From: an uncultured Clostridium sp.
GTDB taxonomy: Bacteria > Bacillota > Clostridia > TANB77 > CAG-508
NCBI GenBank assembly: GCA_947384775.1
Contig: CANDIF010000003.1
Coordinates: 62,001-126,000, forward strand
Length of the DNA: 64,000 bases
Direction of reading: 5' to 3'
The stretch's first letter is position 1; every line of letters starts with the position of its first letter. The translations under genes were made by a program, and so were the position numbers. The notes beneath the pieces were generated by a model. That model did not search any database, was not told where the DNA came from, and was given only the letters and a program-made list of their open reading frames with translations. Of the stretch, positions 28,682 through 37,413 are shown piece after piece.

Positions 28682-30505
28682 TTAAATTTCTCTCACTAAA
28701 TTGCATTCTCCTGCATTTATAAACTGTAAATTTCTGAATGTGTACTCGTTAGCAAGCTTCTGCTTAAATCTATCTATGTTTTGGTGAGTTGAGATAATTA
28801 TAATTCGTTTTTTATCCAAATTAGAATATCTCACAATGTACTCCAAAATCCTTTCAGCATCAATTGAACCAGATTCTGACTCTTCATTAAGAGCAGACGT
28901 ACATTCATCAAGCACTATAACATCGATTTCATCATTTAACCAGTATAACATTTTTGCGATAATAAGCCGCTGCTTCTGTCCATTTGAAAGAGACTGTTCA
29001 AATTGTTTTTCTTTCATCCATTTCCATACATCAAAGCAATTAGATTTTATTTCGTCCCATAGATGGAGATTTTCTAAAATCCTTTGCATCTTAGTAAAAT
29101 CTGGATTTTTATTGCAACAGAACAGCTCTTCAAAAATACTCAAACTACCAAATCTTAATTTCTCATCATAAAATAAAAACCTTGACGTCGATGGAACTTC
29201 TGTGTTTCTTTCTAACTGAATTCTTCCAGTCAACATTTTCATAAAAGTTGATTTTCCACTACCAGAAGTTCCATATAAAACAACTACTTCTCCGCTATTA
29301 ATCTGTATTTGTTTCTTTGAACTTAAAGTGAAAGGCTTATCATTTTCTGACTCTTCAAAATACTGAATCAAAAAAGGTGCTATATTTATATTGTCAACAA
29401 CTTTGGGTTTGGAAATTTTTTCAGATTCATTATGAAATACATCCAAAATCAAAGACATATCTTGTTTTTCTTTTTCCAGTATTGTAAGTCTTTCACAATG
29501 GTTGATTAACGTTGTAGAAATCCTACTAATTTGCTTAAGTGCTGTTTCAATAATTATAAGCGTTGCAGTAATTTCTGTTATTGTTGCCAAGCTAATACTA
29601 TCCCATTCCACTCCAAGCAGATATAATATTATAATTCCATACTGAATAAATAATTCCATTAAGGTTACACACAATCTTGATAAACTCATCTTGTTGTGGA
29701 ATCTATTAACATTCTCATTACTCTTAGCAACAGTTTTCTGAAATTTATTAATTCTCATATCCAAGTCATCTCTGACTATTACTGGAATACGAAGTAAATC
29801 GTTGATTATCAAAGACTGCTCGTTGTTGTATTCTCTATGCTTCTTATAAAACTCCTCCCTGTTCAAACTAATATTTGCTGAGCTAAATAGAGTAATAAAC
29901 ACAAATACAATAATTAAAGGTATAAAAATAATTTGTGGAATAGATGTATTAGTTAGTATGGCAGCAACTAACATAATTATTACACTCAGTATTTCAAGTA
30001 CATCAAACGTATGTTGGATTTTCTGTTGCCACAGATTTTGCAAATAATTCTTAATACTGTTTAACACCGCTTCATTACTCATAACTTTGTATAGTTTATT
30101 CGATGTGTCATATTTTAAAACCTTATTTGATGTTTTTCCAACAATTTGGGTACTTCTGAAAACAATTTCGTCTTCTAAAATGAGTTCAAATTTCTTGCTT
30201 TCAGAATTTTTAAGAAAACGAAGTGCTTCTTTTATAGCCCGCTGTCCACGATAAAGCATAAATAATATTATTCCAAATAAAATAAGTCTGTGCTCAATCA
30301 AGTTGTTTGTAGCTTTAAGCATAAATGCAAAAAGACTAGAAACTATGGTAATGCCGAGGTCCATAAAACCTACTTTAAATCCCCTCCGTTTAATGTTTTT
30401 TGGAATAGTAAGTATCTCGTCTGAAATACGATATGGCTTAAGAAATTTAATAATTAGATTAATCATCTCCCGAATTATTTTTTTTATTTTTCCCTGTTTT
30501 TTCAT
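28682..30505 (-). CDS. ABC exporter half-transporter (fused membrane and ATPase domains), foreign codon use
   Basis: 607 aa. Membrane domain in residues about 45-340 with roughly six helices. The ATPase has Walker A YGTSGSGKST, signature SLSNGQKQR and Walker B VIVLDECTSALNEE. ATG behind GGGAGG. Exports peptide, lipid or drug; substrate unknown. It uses CGG as ordinary arginine at least three times (IIREM, NIKRRGF, GQRAI), including one CGGA near codon 39 where a +1 shift would reach TAG within five codons. This separates it from native genes and suggests recent acquisition with the adjacent cassette. Confidence 0.85.
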   Translation of the reverse strand: MKKQGKIKKIIREMINLIIKFLKPYRISDEILTIPKNIKRRGFKVGFMDLGITIVSSLFAFMLKATNNLIEHRLILFGIILFMLYRGQRAIKEALRFLKNSESKKFELILEDEIVFRSTQIVGKTSNKVLKYDTSNKLYKVMSNEAVLNSIKNYLQNLWQQKIQHTFDVLEILSVIIMLVAAILTNTSIPQIIFIPLIIVFVFITLFSSANISLNREEFYKKHREYNNEQSLIINDLLRIPVIVRDDLDMRINKFQKTVAKSNENVNRFHNKMSLSRLCVTLMELFIQYGIIILYLLGVEWDSISLATITEITATLIIIETALKQISRISTTLINHCERLTILEKEKQDMSLILDVFHNESEKISKPKVVDNINIAPFLIQYFEESENDKPFTLSSKKQIQINSGEVVVLYGTSGSGKSTFMKMLTGRIQLERNTEVPSTSRFLFYDEKLRFGSLSIFEELFCCNKNPDFTKMQRILENLHLWDEIKSNCFDVWKWMKEKQFEQSLSNGQKQRLIIAKMLYWLNDEIDVIVLDECTSALNEESESGSIDAERILEYIVRYSNLDKKRIIIISTHQNIDRFKQKLANEYTFRNLQFINAGECNLVREI

Positions 30506-30753
30506 CTTGTCTTCCTCCCATATTATATGAAATAGAAAATCTTCACGAGATTATGTATACTACGTTTTCTATTATACTACATTAATGTGCTATTTTCCAG
30601 TTATATGGTAAAAGCCTTAAGTTTAGAAATGTATGGAAAGCTTATCTATTTGCTAATTCTCTTTTTCGAATCCTCTTTATCATTTTATTTTGCTAAAAAA
30701 TAAACTAGTATAACAACTAGTTTATTAGCTTATATCAATGAATACTATTAGTA

Positions 30754-30880
30754 AATAGTTAAAAATGAATAGTTAATAGTGAATAGTACAAATGTGCTTT
30801 TTTACTTACGCTAAATCACTATTCATTATTAACTATTCACTTTTAACTATTAAATGCGACCTGTTAAGGTCGCACATTTG
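30754..30880. repeat. tRNA-associated palindromic repeat, copy 1
   Basis: A 34-base AT-rich arm (30754-30787) is complementary to 30818-30851 with two mismatches. CAAATGTGC (30789) pairs with GCACATTTG (30872), and GCGACC-TGTTAA-GGTCGC forms its own hairpin at 30856-30873. A second version of the same element is at 32305-32421. Here it ends against a truncated tRNA-Tyr 3' end. No gene is seen between 30506 and 31031. Confidence 0.75.
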
Positions 30881-30899
30881 GTGGGCAGGGATGGATTCG
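30880..30899 (-). pseudogene. Truncated tRNA-Tyr 3' fragment
   Basis: Twenty bases identical to 31033-31052, the acceptor 3' side and T-arm of the intact tRNA-Tyr gene. The copy stops inside the TTCGAA of the T-loop, where unrelated sequence begins. Confidence 0.8.
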
Positions 30900-30976
30900 G
30901 CAAGCCGCGTCCTAAAAACAGTCCTCTGGACTGTTTTTGCCTTTACTTCGTTCAGGCACGTCCTTTTCGAATCCAT
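30891..30976. repeat. Inverted tRNA T-arm element with a perfect internal hairpin
   Basis: ATGGATTCG (30891) and CGAATCCAT (30968) are exact inverted copies of the tRNA-Tyr T-arm. Between them lie 68 GC-richer bases with AAAAACAGTCC-TCT-GGACTGTTTTT at 30914-30938. It looks like a small element joined to a broken T-loop. Function unknown. Confidence 0.55.
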
Positions 30977-31000
30977 TCTATTTTAATTCTTCATTATATA

Positions 31001-31031
31001 AAAAAGAAGTAGATTTTATTACTCTACTTCT
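31001..31031 (-). terminator. Terminator after tRNA-Tyr
   Basis: AGAAGTAGA/TCTACTTCT stem starting directly after the encoded CCA, followed on the minus strand by TTTTT. Confidence 0.88.
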
Positions 31032-31117
31032 TGGTGGGCAGGGATGGATTCGAACCATCGTACTCGTATGAGAACAGATTTACAGTCTGCCGCCTTTAGC
31101 CACTCGGCCACCTACCC
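31032..31117 (-). tRNA. tRNA-Tyr (GTA), CCA encoded
   Basis: Acceptor GGGTAGG pairs with CCTGCCC, discriminator A, CCA encoded at 31032-31034. Anticodon loop CTGTAAA (anticodon at 31081-31083). A long variable arm gives a class II tRNA of 86 bases. T-arm GATGGTTCGAATCCATC. Confidence 0.95.
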
Positions 31118-31338
31118 TTATATGCTTCTTTATTTTTAAGCACTTAGATATTATACTATTTTCCTTTTTTCTTGTCAATACATTTTTTAACTTTTTTATA
31201 CTTTTCCTTCAATCTATTGATGCTCACCCCCTTCATAAATTTGATTATATTATGTAAATATGATAAAATTAAATTAGTTAAACTTAACCACTGGAGATGC
31301 TGTTTTGCCGTTACCCAGAGAAAAATAGGAGGTTCCTC

Positions 31339-32133
31339 ATGAAAAAGCTTAGCATCATCGTGGCCATAATTGCACTCACTGTAGTGCTTAGTGGCTGCAG
31401 CACCAAATCCATCCAAATGCAAGACACTATTTCGGCAAGCACCCTCGCAGCTGAACCCACAAGCTGGACTTCTCAGGATTCCATTGATACCTTGTACCAA
31501 ACTAATCTTCCTGCTGAGCTGCAGAAAATCTATACGGATTTGATTGGCAGAGGCTACAAAAAGGTTCTCTTGAAGGATCCTGAGGGCGCGCAAATCGAGG
31601 TCAATTCAGATCAAAACGGAATCTATATCGGAGTGAATAGAAATATTATTTTAAAATATTTCCAAAGCTCCTCCGGAAATGTCGTTGAAGTAGGCAAGAA
31701 CTACAGAACTCTGAATCGCACTGAGTACTTCAACGGAGAAAGCCAATATGCGTATGATTCCTTCGAGCTGGATTACCTCCCTGATGACACCAATTTGATA
31801 AAAGTGGCCGTCACTGATGACTTTTCCATCATGTACAATACCGCTGAAAACACTTACCAGTGTATGCAGTACGGAGAAGTCATTGGTACAAGCCCTGTTA
31901 CGAATTGGGATGCCATCCTCCACCCTGAGAAAGCGCCCCGCTCTTATGGAGCTAACAAAGGTTTCAGCTACAATAAGGAATGGTATATCCCTGTTCTCGA
32001 GCGGGATGGAGATAGCGTTACTTTCCAAGTTGTAAAGGAATCTGAGTTCGAGCCCAAGGGCAACCCGTCGTTCTCCTATGTGCCGATGAAAATTGGCAAT
32101 CTTGAGGTGAACGCCTGCGAGATCAGTTACTGA
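31339..32133 (+). CDS. Lipoprotein of unknown function on a GC-rich island
   Basis: 264 aa. ATG at 31339 follows AGGAGG. The signal peptide ends in the lipobox LSGC (Cys20), so it is lipid-anchored on the outer membrane face. The rest is soluble, with no recognised domain. GC content and codon choice are well above native genes, and CGG serves as arginine (LE-CGG-DGD). It is a plus-strand single-gene cassette with its own terminator, between the two tRNAs and opposite to the neighbours. Confidence 0.75.
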   Translation: MKKLSIIVAIIALTVVLSGCSTKSIQMQDTISASTLAAEPTSWTSQDSIDTLYQTNLPAELQKIYTDLIGRGYKKVLLKDPEGAQIEVNSDQNGIYIGVNRNIILKYFQSSSGNVVEVGKNYRTLNRTEYFNGESQYAYDSFELDYLPDDTNLIKVAVTDDFSIMYNTAENTYQCMQYGEVIGTSPVTNWDAILHPEKAPRSYGANKGFSYNKEWYIPVLERDGDSVTFQVVKESEFEPKGNPSFSYVPMKIGNLEVNACEISY

Positions 32134-32190
32134 CGTACCTACAAACCGTTAACGGCAAAACGGCAATAATCTCCAAAAGTAAAATGAAGC

Positions 32191-32230
32191 AAACCCAGAC
32201 TGCATATGTTAAAGCAGTCCGGGTTTGTTT
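32191..32230 (+). terminator. Terminator of the lipoprotein cassette
   Basis: AAACCCAGACTGC, loop, GCAGTCCGGGTTT, then TGTTTCT. Confidence 0.88.
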
Positions 32231-32304
32231 CTATATTTAATATCATATGTTAAAAAATATTTTTGTTTTTTTAGATTGATTAATATTTTATTTTAATACT
32301 AAAA

Positions 32305-32421
32305 AGGTTAATAATGAAAAATGAATAGTACAAATGTGCTCTTAAATCACACTAAATTACTATTCACATTATTAACTATTAACCTTTAACTATTAAATGC
32401 GACCTAATAAGGTCGCACATT
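32305..32421. repeat. tRNA-associated palindromic repeat, copy 2
   Basis: Shares with copy 1 the order AATGAATAGTACAAATGTGC, AT-rich arm, TAACTATTAAATGCGACC, hairpin GCGACC-TAATAA-GGTCGC and GCACATTTGG. The hairpin loops differ (TGTTAA against TAATAA) while the stems are kept. It abuts the CCA end of the tRNA at 32422. Confidence 0.75.
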
Positions 32422-32498
32422 TGGTGCTCCCTCAAGGATTCGAACCTTGGACCCACCGGTTATGAGCCGGTTGCTCTGACCAACTGAGCTAAGGGAGC
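32422..32498 (-). tRNA. tRNA with CAT anticodon (Met, or Ile2 after lysidine modification), CCA encoded
   Basis: Acceptor GCTCCCT pairs with AGGGAGC, discriminator A, then CCA. D-arm GCTCAGTTGGTCAGAGC. Anticodon stem-loop CCGGCTCATAACCGG (anticodon at 32462-32464), T-arm CAAGGTTCGAATCCTTG. 77 bases with CCA. Elongator Met and lysidine-dependent Ile cannot be told apart here; the absence of a C1:A72 mismatch excludes initiator Met. Confidence 0.93.
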
Positions 32499-32576
32499 AT
32501 TTCTTTAAGCACGAAAATAATTATAAGATATTTTTCGTCAGTTGTCAATAGTTATTTTTAATTTTTTTGATTTATT

Positions 32577-33821
32577 TTATAAATCTACTGTTTCATCTTT
32601 TATAAAATATTTTGTTCCTAGCATTTTATTTGGTAAATATTGTTGTTCTACTTGGTGATTTGGATAGTCATGTGGATATTTATATCCTACTCCATAGCCA
32701 AATTGCTCCATTCCTTTTGCTGCTGCATTTCTTATATGCATTGGTATTTCTCCAGTGTCTTTATTTTGAACATCCTCTAATGCTCTATTTATTGCTAAGT
32801 ATGAACAATTTGATTTTTTTGATATTGCATTATATATTGCCGCTTCCGCAAGTATCAATTTTGCTTCTGGCATTCCAACTGCTGCAACAGCTTGCATTGC
32901 TGATGTTGCCACTACTAATGCATTTGGATTTGCGAGTCCTACATCTTCTGCTGCTGCTATTACTATTCTTCTTGCTAAAAATACTGGGTCTTCCCCTCCG
33001 TCTATCGCTCTGGCTAAATAAAATACTGTTGCATCTGGGTCACTTCCACGCATAGATTTTATAAATGCACTAATATTATCATAATGGCTATCTCCAGATT
33101 TATCGAACATTGCTTTTTTCTTGCCCATACATTCAGCTGCAATTTCATTTGTTATACTAATATATCCATCTTTATCTACATTTGTTGTAAGTACTGCTAA
33201 TTCTAAAGTATTTAATGCAGTTCTTACATCTCCGCCTGATAACTTTGCTATTGCTTCTATTGTTTCATCCTCTATATTAATATTATAACTTCCTAATCCA
33301 TCTTTATTTGTTAATGCATTTTTTAAAATCCTAAATATATCTTCATATGTAAGTGATTTTAATTTAACTACCATTGACCTTGATATTAAAGCTTTATTTA
33401 CTGAAAAATATGGATTTTCAGTTGTTGCTCCAATCAATATTACTGTGCCATTTTCTACAAATGGTAATAATGCATCCTGTTGTAATTTGTTGAATCTATG
33501 AATCTCATCAATAAATAATATACATTTACCTGTTGGATTTAAAAATGCATTCTTAGATTCTTCTACAGCCTTTTTTACATCTGCAACTCCTGCTGTTACT
33601 GCATTTAACTGAACAAACTTATATTTAGTTGTATTGCTTATAACTTTTGCTATTGAAGTTTTTCCACAACCTGTTGGACCCCAAAGTATTACACTTGATA
33701 GTTTGTCCGCTTTTATTGTTCTATATAAAATTTTATCTTTTCCTAACACTTCTTCTTGTCCTATAAATTCATCTAAAGTTTGTGGTCTTACTCTATGTGC
33801 TAGTGGCTGATTTAAGTCCAT
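32577..33821 (-). CDS. rarA: Replication-associated recombination protein A (RarA/MgsA AAA+ ATPase)
   Basis: 414 aa clamp-loader-like ATPase acting at stalled forks. Motifs: PLAHRVRPQTLDEFIGQEE, Walker A WGPTGCGKTS, Walker B LFIDEIHRFNK, sensor GATTENPYF, then SGGDVRTALNTLE, and a C-terminal domain with MRGSDPDATVFYLARA and HIRNAAAKGMEQFGYG. 45 bases separate it from ruvA. Confidence 0.95.
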   Translation of the reverse strand: MDLNQPLAHRVRPQTLDEFIGQEEVLGKDKILYRTIKADKLSSVILWGPTGCGKTSIAKVISNTTKYKFVQLNAVTAGVADVKKAVEESKNAFLNPTGKCILFIDEIHRFNKLQQDALLPFVENGTVILIGATTENPYFSVNKALISRSMVVKLKSLTYEDIFRILKNALTNKDGLGSYNINIEDETIEAIAKLSGGDVRTALNTLELAVLTTNVDKDGYISITNEIAAECMGKKKAMFDKSGDSHYDNISAFIKSMRGSDPDATVFYLARAIDGGEDPVFLARRIVIAAAEDVGLANPNALVVATSAMQAVAAVGMPEAKLILAEAAIYNAISKKSNCSYLAINRALEDVQNKDTGEIPMHIRNAAAKGMEQFGYGVGYKYPHDYPNHQVEQQYLPNKMLGTKYFIKDETVDL

Positions 33822-33866
33822 ATCTTATCTCCTTTAACCATTTTTCTATTCAAAAGTAGTTTTCAT

Positions 33867-34463
33867 TTAAGATGAAAGTAATGTTAATGCTTTCTTTATA
33901 ATTTCTTCCACACTCATTCCTGTTATGTCTATCTTTTCTAAGGCTTTTTCTATCTCTTTATTTGTATAGCCAAGAACTTGAAGAGCACTTACTGCTTCAC
34001 TATCTTTATTATCCTCTCTTATAGCAGTTTCTATCTTTTCATTTTTCTCTATTGCAGTTTCAGTTTTTAACTTGTCTTTTAATTCTAATATCATTCTTGC
34101 TGCTGTTTTTTTACCTATTCCAGGAATTTTTACCAACTTAGAGTCATCACTTGTTATAACTGCTAATGCAAAACTTGATGGTGTTATTTCTGAAAGTATT
34201 GCTAATGCTGATTTTGCTCCTATTCCACTTACTGATAATAGTAATTCAAACATTCTTAATTCTTCATTACTTAAGAAACCATATAAACTTATGTTATCTT
34301 CTCTAACATAATAATATGTATATACTTTTTGTGTCATCCCTATTTCATTTAAGCTTTCTAGTGCTTTAGTTGACATGAATATTTTGTAGCCTACTCCTCC
34401 TGCATCTATTACTACATAATTATTTGATTTATCTGCTATTTTTCCATTTATATATGCGAACAT
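33867..34463 (-). CDS. ruvA: Holliday junction DNA-binding protein RuvA
   Basis: 198 aa, standard length. N-terminal OB domain starts MFAYINGKIADKSNNYVVIDAGGVGYKI. Helix-hairpin-helix motifs LLSVSGIGAKSALAIL and LVKIPGIGKKTAARMILEL. The C-terminal domain III (ALQVLGYTNKEIEKALEKI) contacts RuvB. ruvB is not next to it; rarA takes the usual place. Confidence 0.95.
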   Translation of the reverse strand: MFAYINGKIADKSNNYVVIDAGGVGYKIFMSTKALESLNEIGMTQKVYTYYYVREDNISLYGFLSNEELRMFELLLSVSGIGAKSALAILSEITPSSFALAVITSDDSKLVKIPGIGKKTAARMILELKDKLKTETAIEKNEKIETAIREDNKDSEAVSALQVLGYTNKEIEKALEKIDITGMSVEEIIKKALTLLSS

Positions 34464-34493
34464 TTTTTACTCCTATCTAATTTTATAATCAAA

Positions 34494-34582
34494 TAGCACC
34501 ACGTGAATGTTGGACATTTTCATTTTTGTGCAGTTGCTCAAAAATGAAAAGTGCAACATTCAGCAAGATGGTGCGGATTTTA
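34494..34582 (-). repeat. Stem-loop repeat family, copy 4
   Basis: Minus-strand ends AAATCCGCACCATCTTGC and CACGTGGTGCTA. The outer pair has changed from GCTCCA/TGGAGC to GCACCA/TGGTGC on both sides, a compensatory change. The inner arms (about 24 bp) are unrelated to the other copies yet self-complementary. It lies between ruvA and glmS. Confidence 0.87.
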
Positions 34583-34598
34583 ATAGTGATTTGTTATT

Positions 34599-36437
34599 TT
34601 ACTCAACTGTTACTGATTTTGCTAAGTTTCTTGGTTTGTCTACATCTAATCCCTTTTCTTTTGAAATATAGTATGCTAACAGTTGTAATGGTACTATTGA
34701 AACTAATGGTGATATTTCTGTACTTATTTCTGGTATTTTTATAACTGTTTCAAATCCTTTATTCTCTAAATTTTGATTTGTAACTACTAAGACTTTAGCC
34801 CCTCTTGTTATTACTTCTTGAATATTGCTTATTGATTTTTCTACAAGTTCAGGGTTTGTGATTATTGCTACTACTGTAACTCCTACATCTATTAGTGCAA
34901 TTGTTCCATGTTTTAATTCTCCTGATGCATATCCTTCTGAATGTATATATGAAATTTCTTTTACTTTTAAAGCTCCTTCTAAACTTGCTGCATAGTCTAC
35001 TCCTCTTCCTAAAAAGAACATATCTTTTTCTTTATAGACTTTTCTTGCAAATTTCTTTATTTCTGATGCATTTTTTAATACTTCATCTATTTTATTTGGT
35101 GTTGCTAATAAATCTTGTTTAATTCTTGAAAGTTCTTTTTCTTCTGCTCTTTCTAATGTTTCTGCAAAATACATTGCAACTAATGTAAGTAATGCTATTT
35201 GTGATGTATATGCTTTTGTTGAAGCAACTGCTATTTCTGGTCCTGCATGTGTATATATTGAATAATCTGCTTCTCTTGTTATTGAACTTCCTATAACATT
35301 TGAAATTGCTAATGTTTTAGCTCCTTTAGATTTTGCAAGTTTAAGTGCTGCAATGGTATCTGCGGTTTCTCCTGATTGACTTATATAAATTGCTAATGTT
35401 TTTTCATCTATTAATGGATCTCTATATCTAAATTCTGATGCGACATCCACTTCTACTTGTATTTTGCATAGTTTTTCAAATGCTGTTTTTGCAACCAATC
35501 CTGCATACATTGCTGTTCCACATGCTACTATATATATCTTATTTATACTTTCTAAATATTCTTTAGTAAAGTTTAATTCTTCAAATTGTACTTTCCCATT
35601 GCTTAGTTTAGTTCCTATTGTTTCTCTTATTGCCATTGGTTGTTCATGTATTTCTTTTAACATAAAATGTTCATATCCATCTTTTTCAGCACCTTTACTA
35701 TCCCATTCAATGCTTTTTGTTGGCTTTTCTATTTCTTTTAAATCCATATCATAGAATTTTGCTTCATCTCTTTTTAACATTACAAATTCATAATCATTTA
35801 AGAAGTAGAAATCTTTTGTATATGAAAGTATTGCTGGAATGTCTGATGCTATATAGTTTTCTCCATTTCCTTTTCCTATAACTAATGGACTATCTTTTCT
35901 TATTACTATCATACTATCTGGATATTTGCTTGAAAGTATCCCTAACGCAAAGCTTCCTATAAAATCTTTACAAGCATTTCTTACTGCTTTTAAAAATGCC
36001 ATTTCATCTTCTGTTTTCTCCTGTTTGTAATAATAGTTTATTAAGTTTGGAATTACTTCTGTATCTGTTTCTGATACAAATTTGTATCCTTTTTCTGTTA
36101 GCATTGATCTTAATTCAGTGTAGTTTTCTATAATTCCATTATGTACTACTGCAAACATATTATCACTATCAAAATGCGGATGTGAATTTTCTTTTGATGG
36201 TTTTCCATGTGTTGCCCATCTTGTATGTGCAATTCCTATTGTTCCTTTTAAATCATCTATTCCATCTAATTTATATAAATTATTTACTCTTCCCTTATCT
36301 TTCATTATTCTTACACCATTGTCTTCCATTGTTGCTATTCCTGCTGAATCATACCCTCTATATTCTAGTCTTTGTAATCCTTGTATTAATATAGGACTAG
36401 CCTTTTTATTACCTATGTAACCTACTATTCCACACAT
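34599..36437 (-). CDS. glmS: Glutamine-fructose-6-phosphate aminotransferase
   Basis: 612 aa. Nucleophile Cys2 in MCGIVGYIGNKKAS, LQRLEYRGYDSAGIA and GIAHTRWATHGKP mark the glutaminase half. Two SIS domains (YISQSGETADTIAA, HAGPEIAVASTKAYTSQ) mark the isomerase half, with the C-terminal KPRNLAKSVTVE. It makes glucosamine-6-phosphate for cell wall precursors. No glmS ribozyme is visible in the short leader. Confidence 0.97.
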   Translation of the reverse strand: MCGIVGYIGNKKASPILIQGLQRLEYRGYDSAGIATMEDNGVRIMKDKGRVNNLYKLDGIDDLKGTIGIAHTRWATHGKPSKENSHPHFDSDNMFAVVHNGIIENYTELRSMLTEKGYKFVSETDTEVIPNLINYYYKQEKTEDEMAFLKAVRNACKDFIGSFALGILSSKYPDSMIVIRKDSPLVIGKGNGENYIASDIPAILSYTKDFYFLNDYEFVMLKRDEAKFYDMDLKEIEKPTKSIEWDSKGAEKDGYEHFMLKEIHEQPMAIRETIGTKLSNGKVQFEELNFTKEYLESINKIYIVACGTAMYAGLVAKTAFEKLCKIQVEVDVASEFRYRDPLIDEKTLAIYISQSGETADTIAALKLAKSKGAKTLAISNVIGSSITREADYSIYTHAGPEIAVASTKAYTSQIALLTLVAMYFAETLERAEEKELSRIKQDLLATPNKIDEVLKNASEIKKFARKVYKEKDMFFLGRGVDYAASLEGALKVKEISYIHSEGYASGELKHGTIALIDVGVTVVAIITNPELVEKSISNIQEVITRGAKVLVVTNQNLENKGFETVIKIPEISTEISPLVSIVPLQLLAYYISKEKGLDVDKPRNLAKSVTVE

Positions 36438-36666
36438 ATTGTTACCTCCTATTTTTCAAATATTTTGTATTATATTATATTATGAAAAATTAAGCAAGTT
36501 TTGAGACACTTTGTAAGTCTAAAATGTAGTTATTGTCAAAAAGTGTGTCGTATTTTCCGCCTTTTTCCTACATTTTGTGGATGAAAAATTTTTTTAAAAA
36601 AGTTCACTTGAATTACAATTTATTTAATACTTCTATAGACTATACAGTAAAAACTTGCCATTTTTA

Positions 36667-36695
36667 GTCCGCTTGCAGCATTGCTACAAGCGGAC
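36667..36695. other. GC-rich hairpin in the glmS-nitroreductase gap
   Basis: GTCCGCTTG and CAAGCGGAC form a 9-bp stem, with AGCATTGCT folding inside. It lies 22 bases past the nitroreductase stop but lacks a clear T run. The 36438-36716 gap holds nothing else recognisable. Confidence 0.5.
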
Positions 36696-36716
36696 CCCAT
36701 TTTTATTACATTCTTA

Positions 36717-37238
36717 TTAATTAATTTTATCCCAAAATACCATTTTATCAATTGAATTTCTATCTTCATGTCTCTCATTTGGCTTTGAATCTTCTGATGG
36801 ATATCCAATTGGTAATATAGAAACAATTTCAAGATTTTCTGGGATTTCATATACTTTCCTTACCTTCATTGGGTCGAAATATCCCACCCAAGTAGTCCCT
36901 AAGCCTAAATTATGAACTTCAAGCATCATTTGTGTTGTAACTATACTTGCATCTACAATTCCTTCATCTTGATTATCATATTTTCTTTTCCAAGAAATAT
37001 CTTTATCATAACAAATAATCATAATAACAGGAGCTCCCCATCCATATCTTGTACATTAACCCAAAGCTTCTAATTTTTCTTTATCTTGTAATACTAAAAT
37101 CCTTTGTGGTTGAATATTCATAGCAGTTGGTGCCACTCTTCCTGCTTCTAGTATTTTATCAATTTTTTCTTTTTCCACCTTTTTATTTGAAAAACTTCTA
37201 CAAGAATATCTATTTTTAATTAACTCTAAAAAATCCAT
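36717..37238 (-). pseudogene. Nitroreductase-family protein interrupted by an in-frame TAA
   Basis: FMN-dependent nitroreductase-like. Residues 1-60 (MDFLELIKNRYSCRSFSNKK, RVAPTAMNIQPQ) and the part after the stop (CTRYGWGAPVIIMICYDKDI, VDASIVTTQMMLEVHNLGLGTTWVG) are in the same frame, separated only by TAA at 37056-37058. The order and spacing are those of an intact family member of 173 codons. This is a nonsense change and not a CGGA event. It could be a fresh pseudogene, a sequencing error or readthrough. Confidence 0.78.
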
Positions 37239-37324
37239 AACTTAACTCCTTTATTTTATTGAATTATATTATCATAAAATTTCATAAATATCAATCTTTC
37301 AGCTTGTGTTCATATTAATATTTT

Positions 37325-37353
37325 TTGCAAATTTTCCATTTTTGTGGTATAAT
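37325..37353 (+). promoter_or_regulatory. Strong sigma-A-type promoter of the 131-aa cassette
   Basis: TTGCAA at 37325-37330, 17-base spacer, TATAAT at 37348-37353. GAAAGGAAG precedes the ATG at 37414. Confidence 0.75.
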
Positions 37354-37413
37354 TATTTATGTAAACCCTTTAGGTTTCTTATCATTATTTTTTTGTGAAA
37401 GGAAGTATTAGAC

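Noticed and set aside
30754-32424. CRISPR array
   Set aside because: Only two repeat copies are present, 1.5 kb apart, palindromic and of variable length. There are no regular spacers and no cas genes.
36438-36600. glmS ribozyme upstream of glmS
   Set aside because: The leader is short and AT-rich with no sign of the conserved double-pseudoknot core.
36620-36850. Small minus-strand frame ending before the GC-rich hairpin
   Set aside because: It overlaps the nitroreductase in another frame, and its sequence looks like out-of-frame translation.
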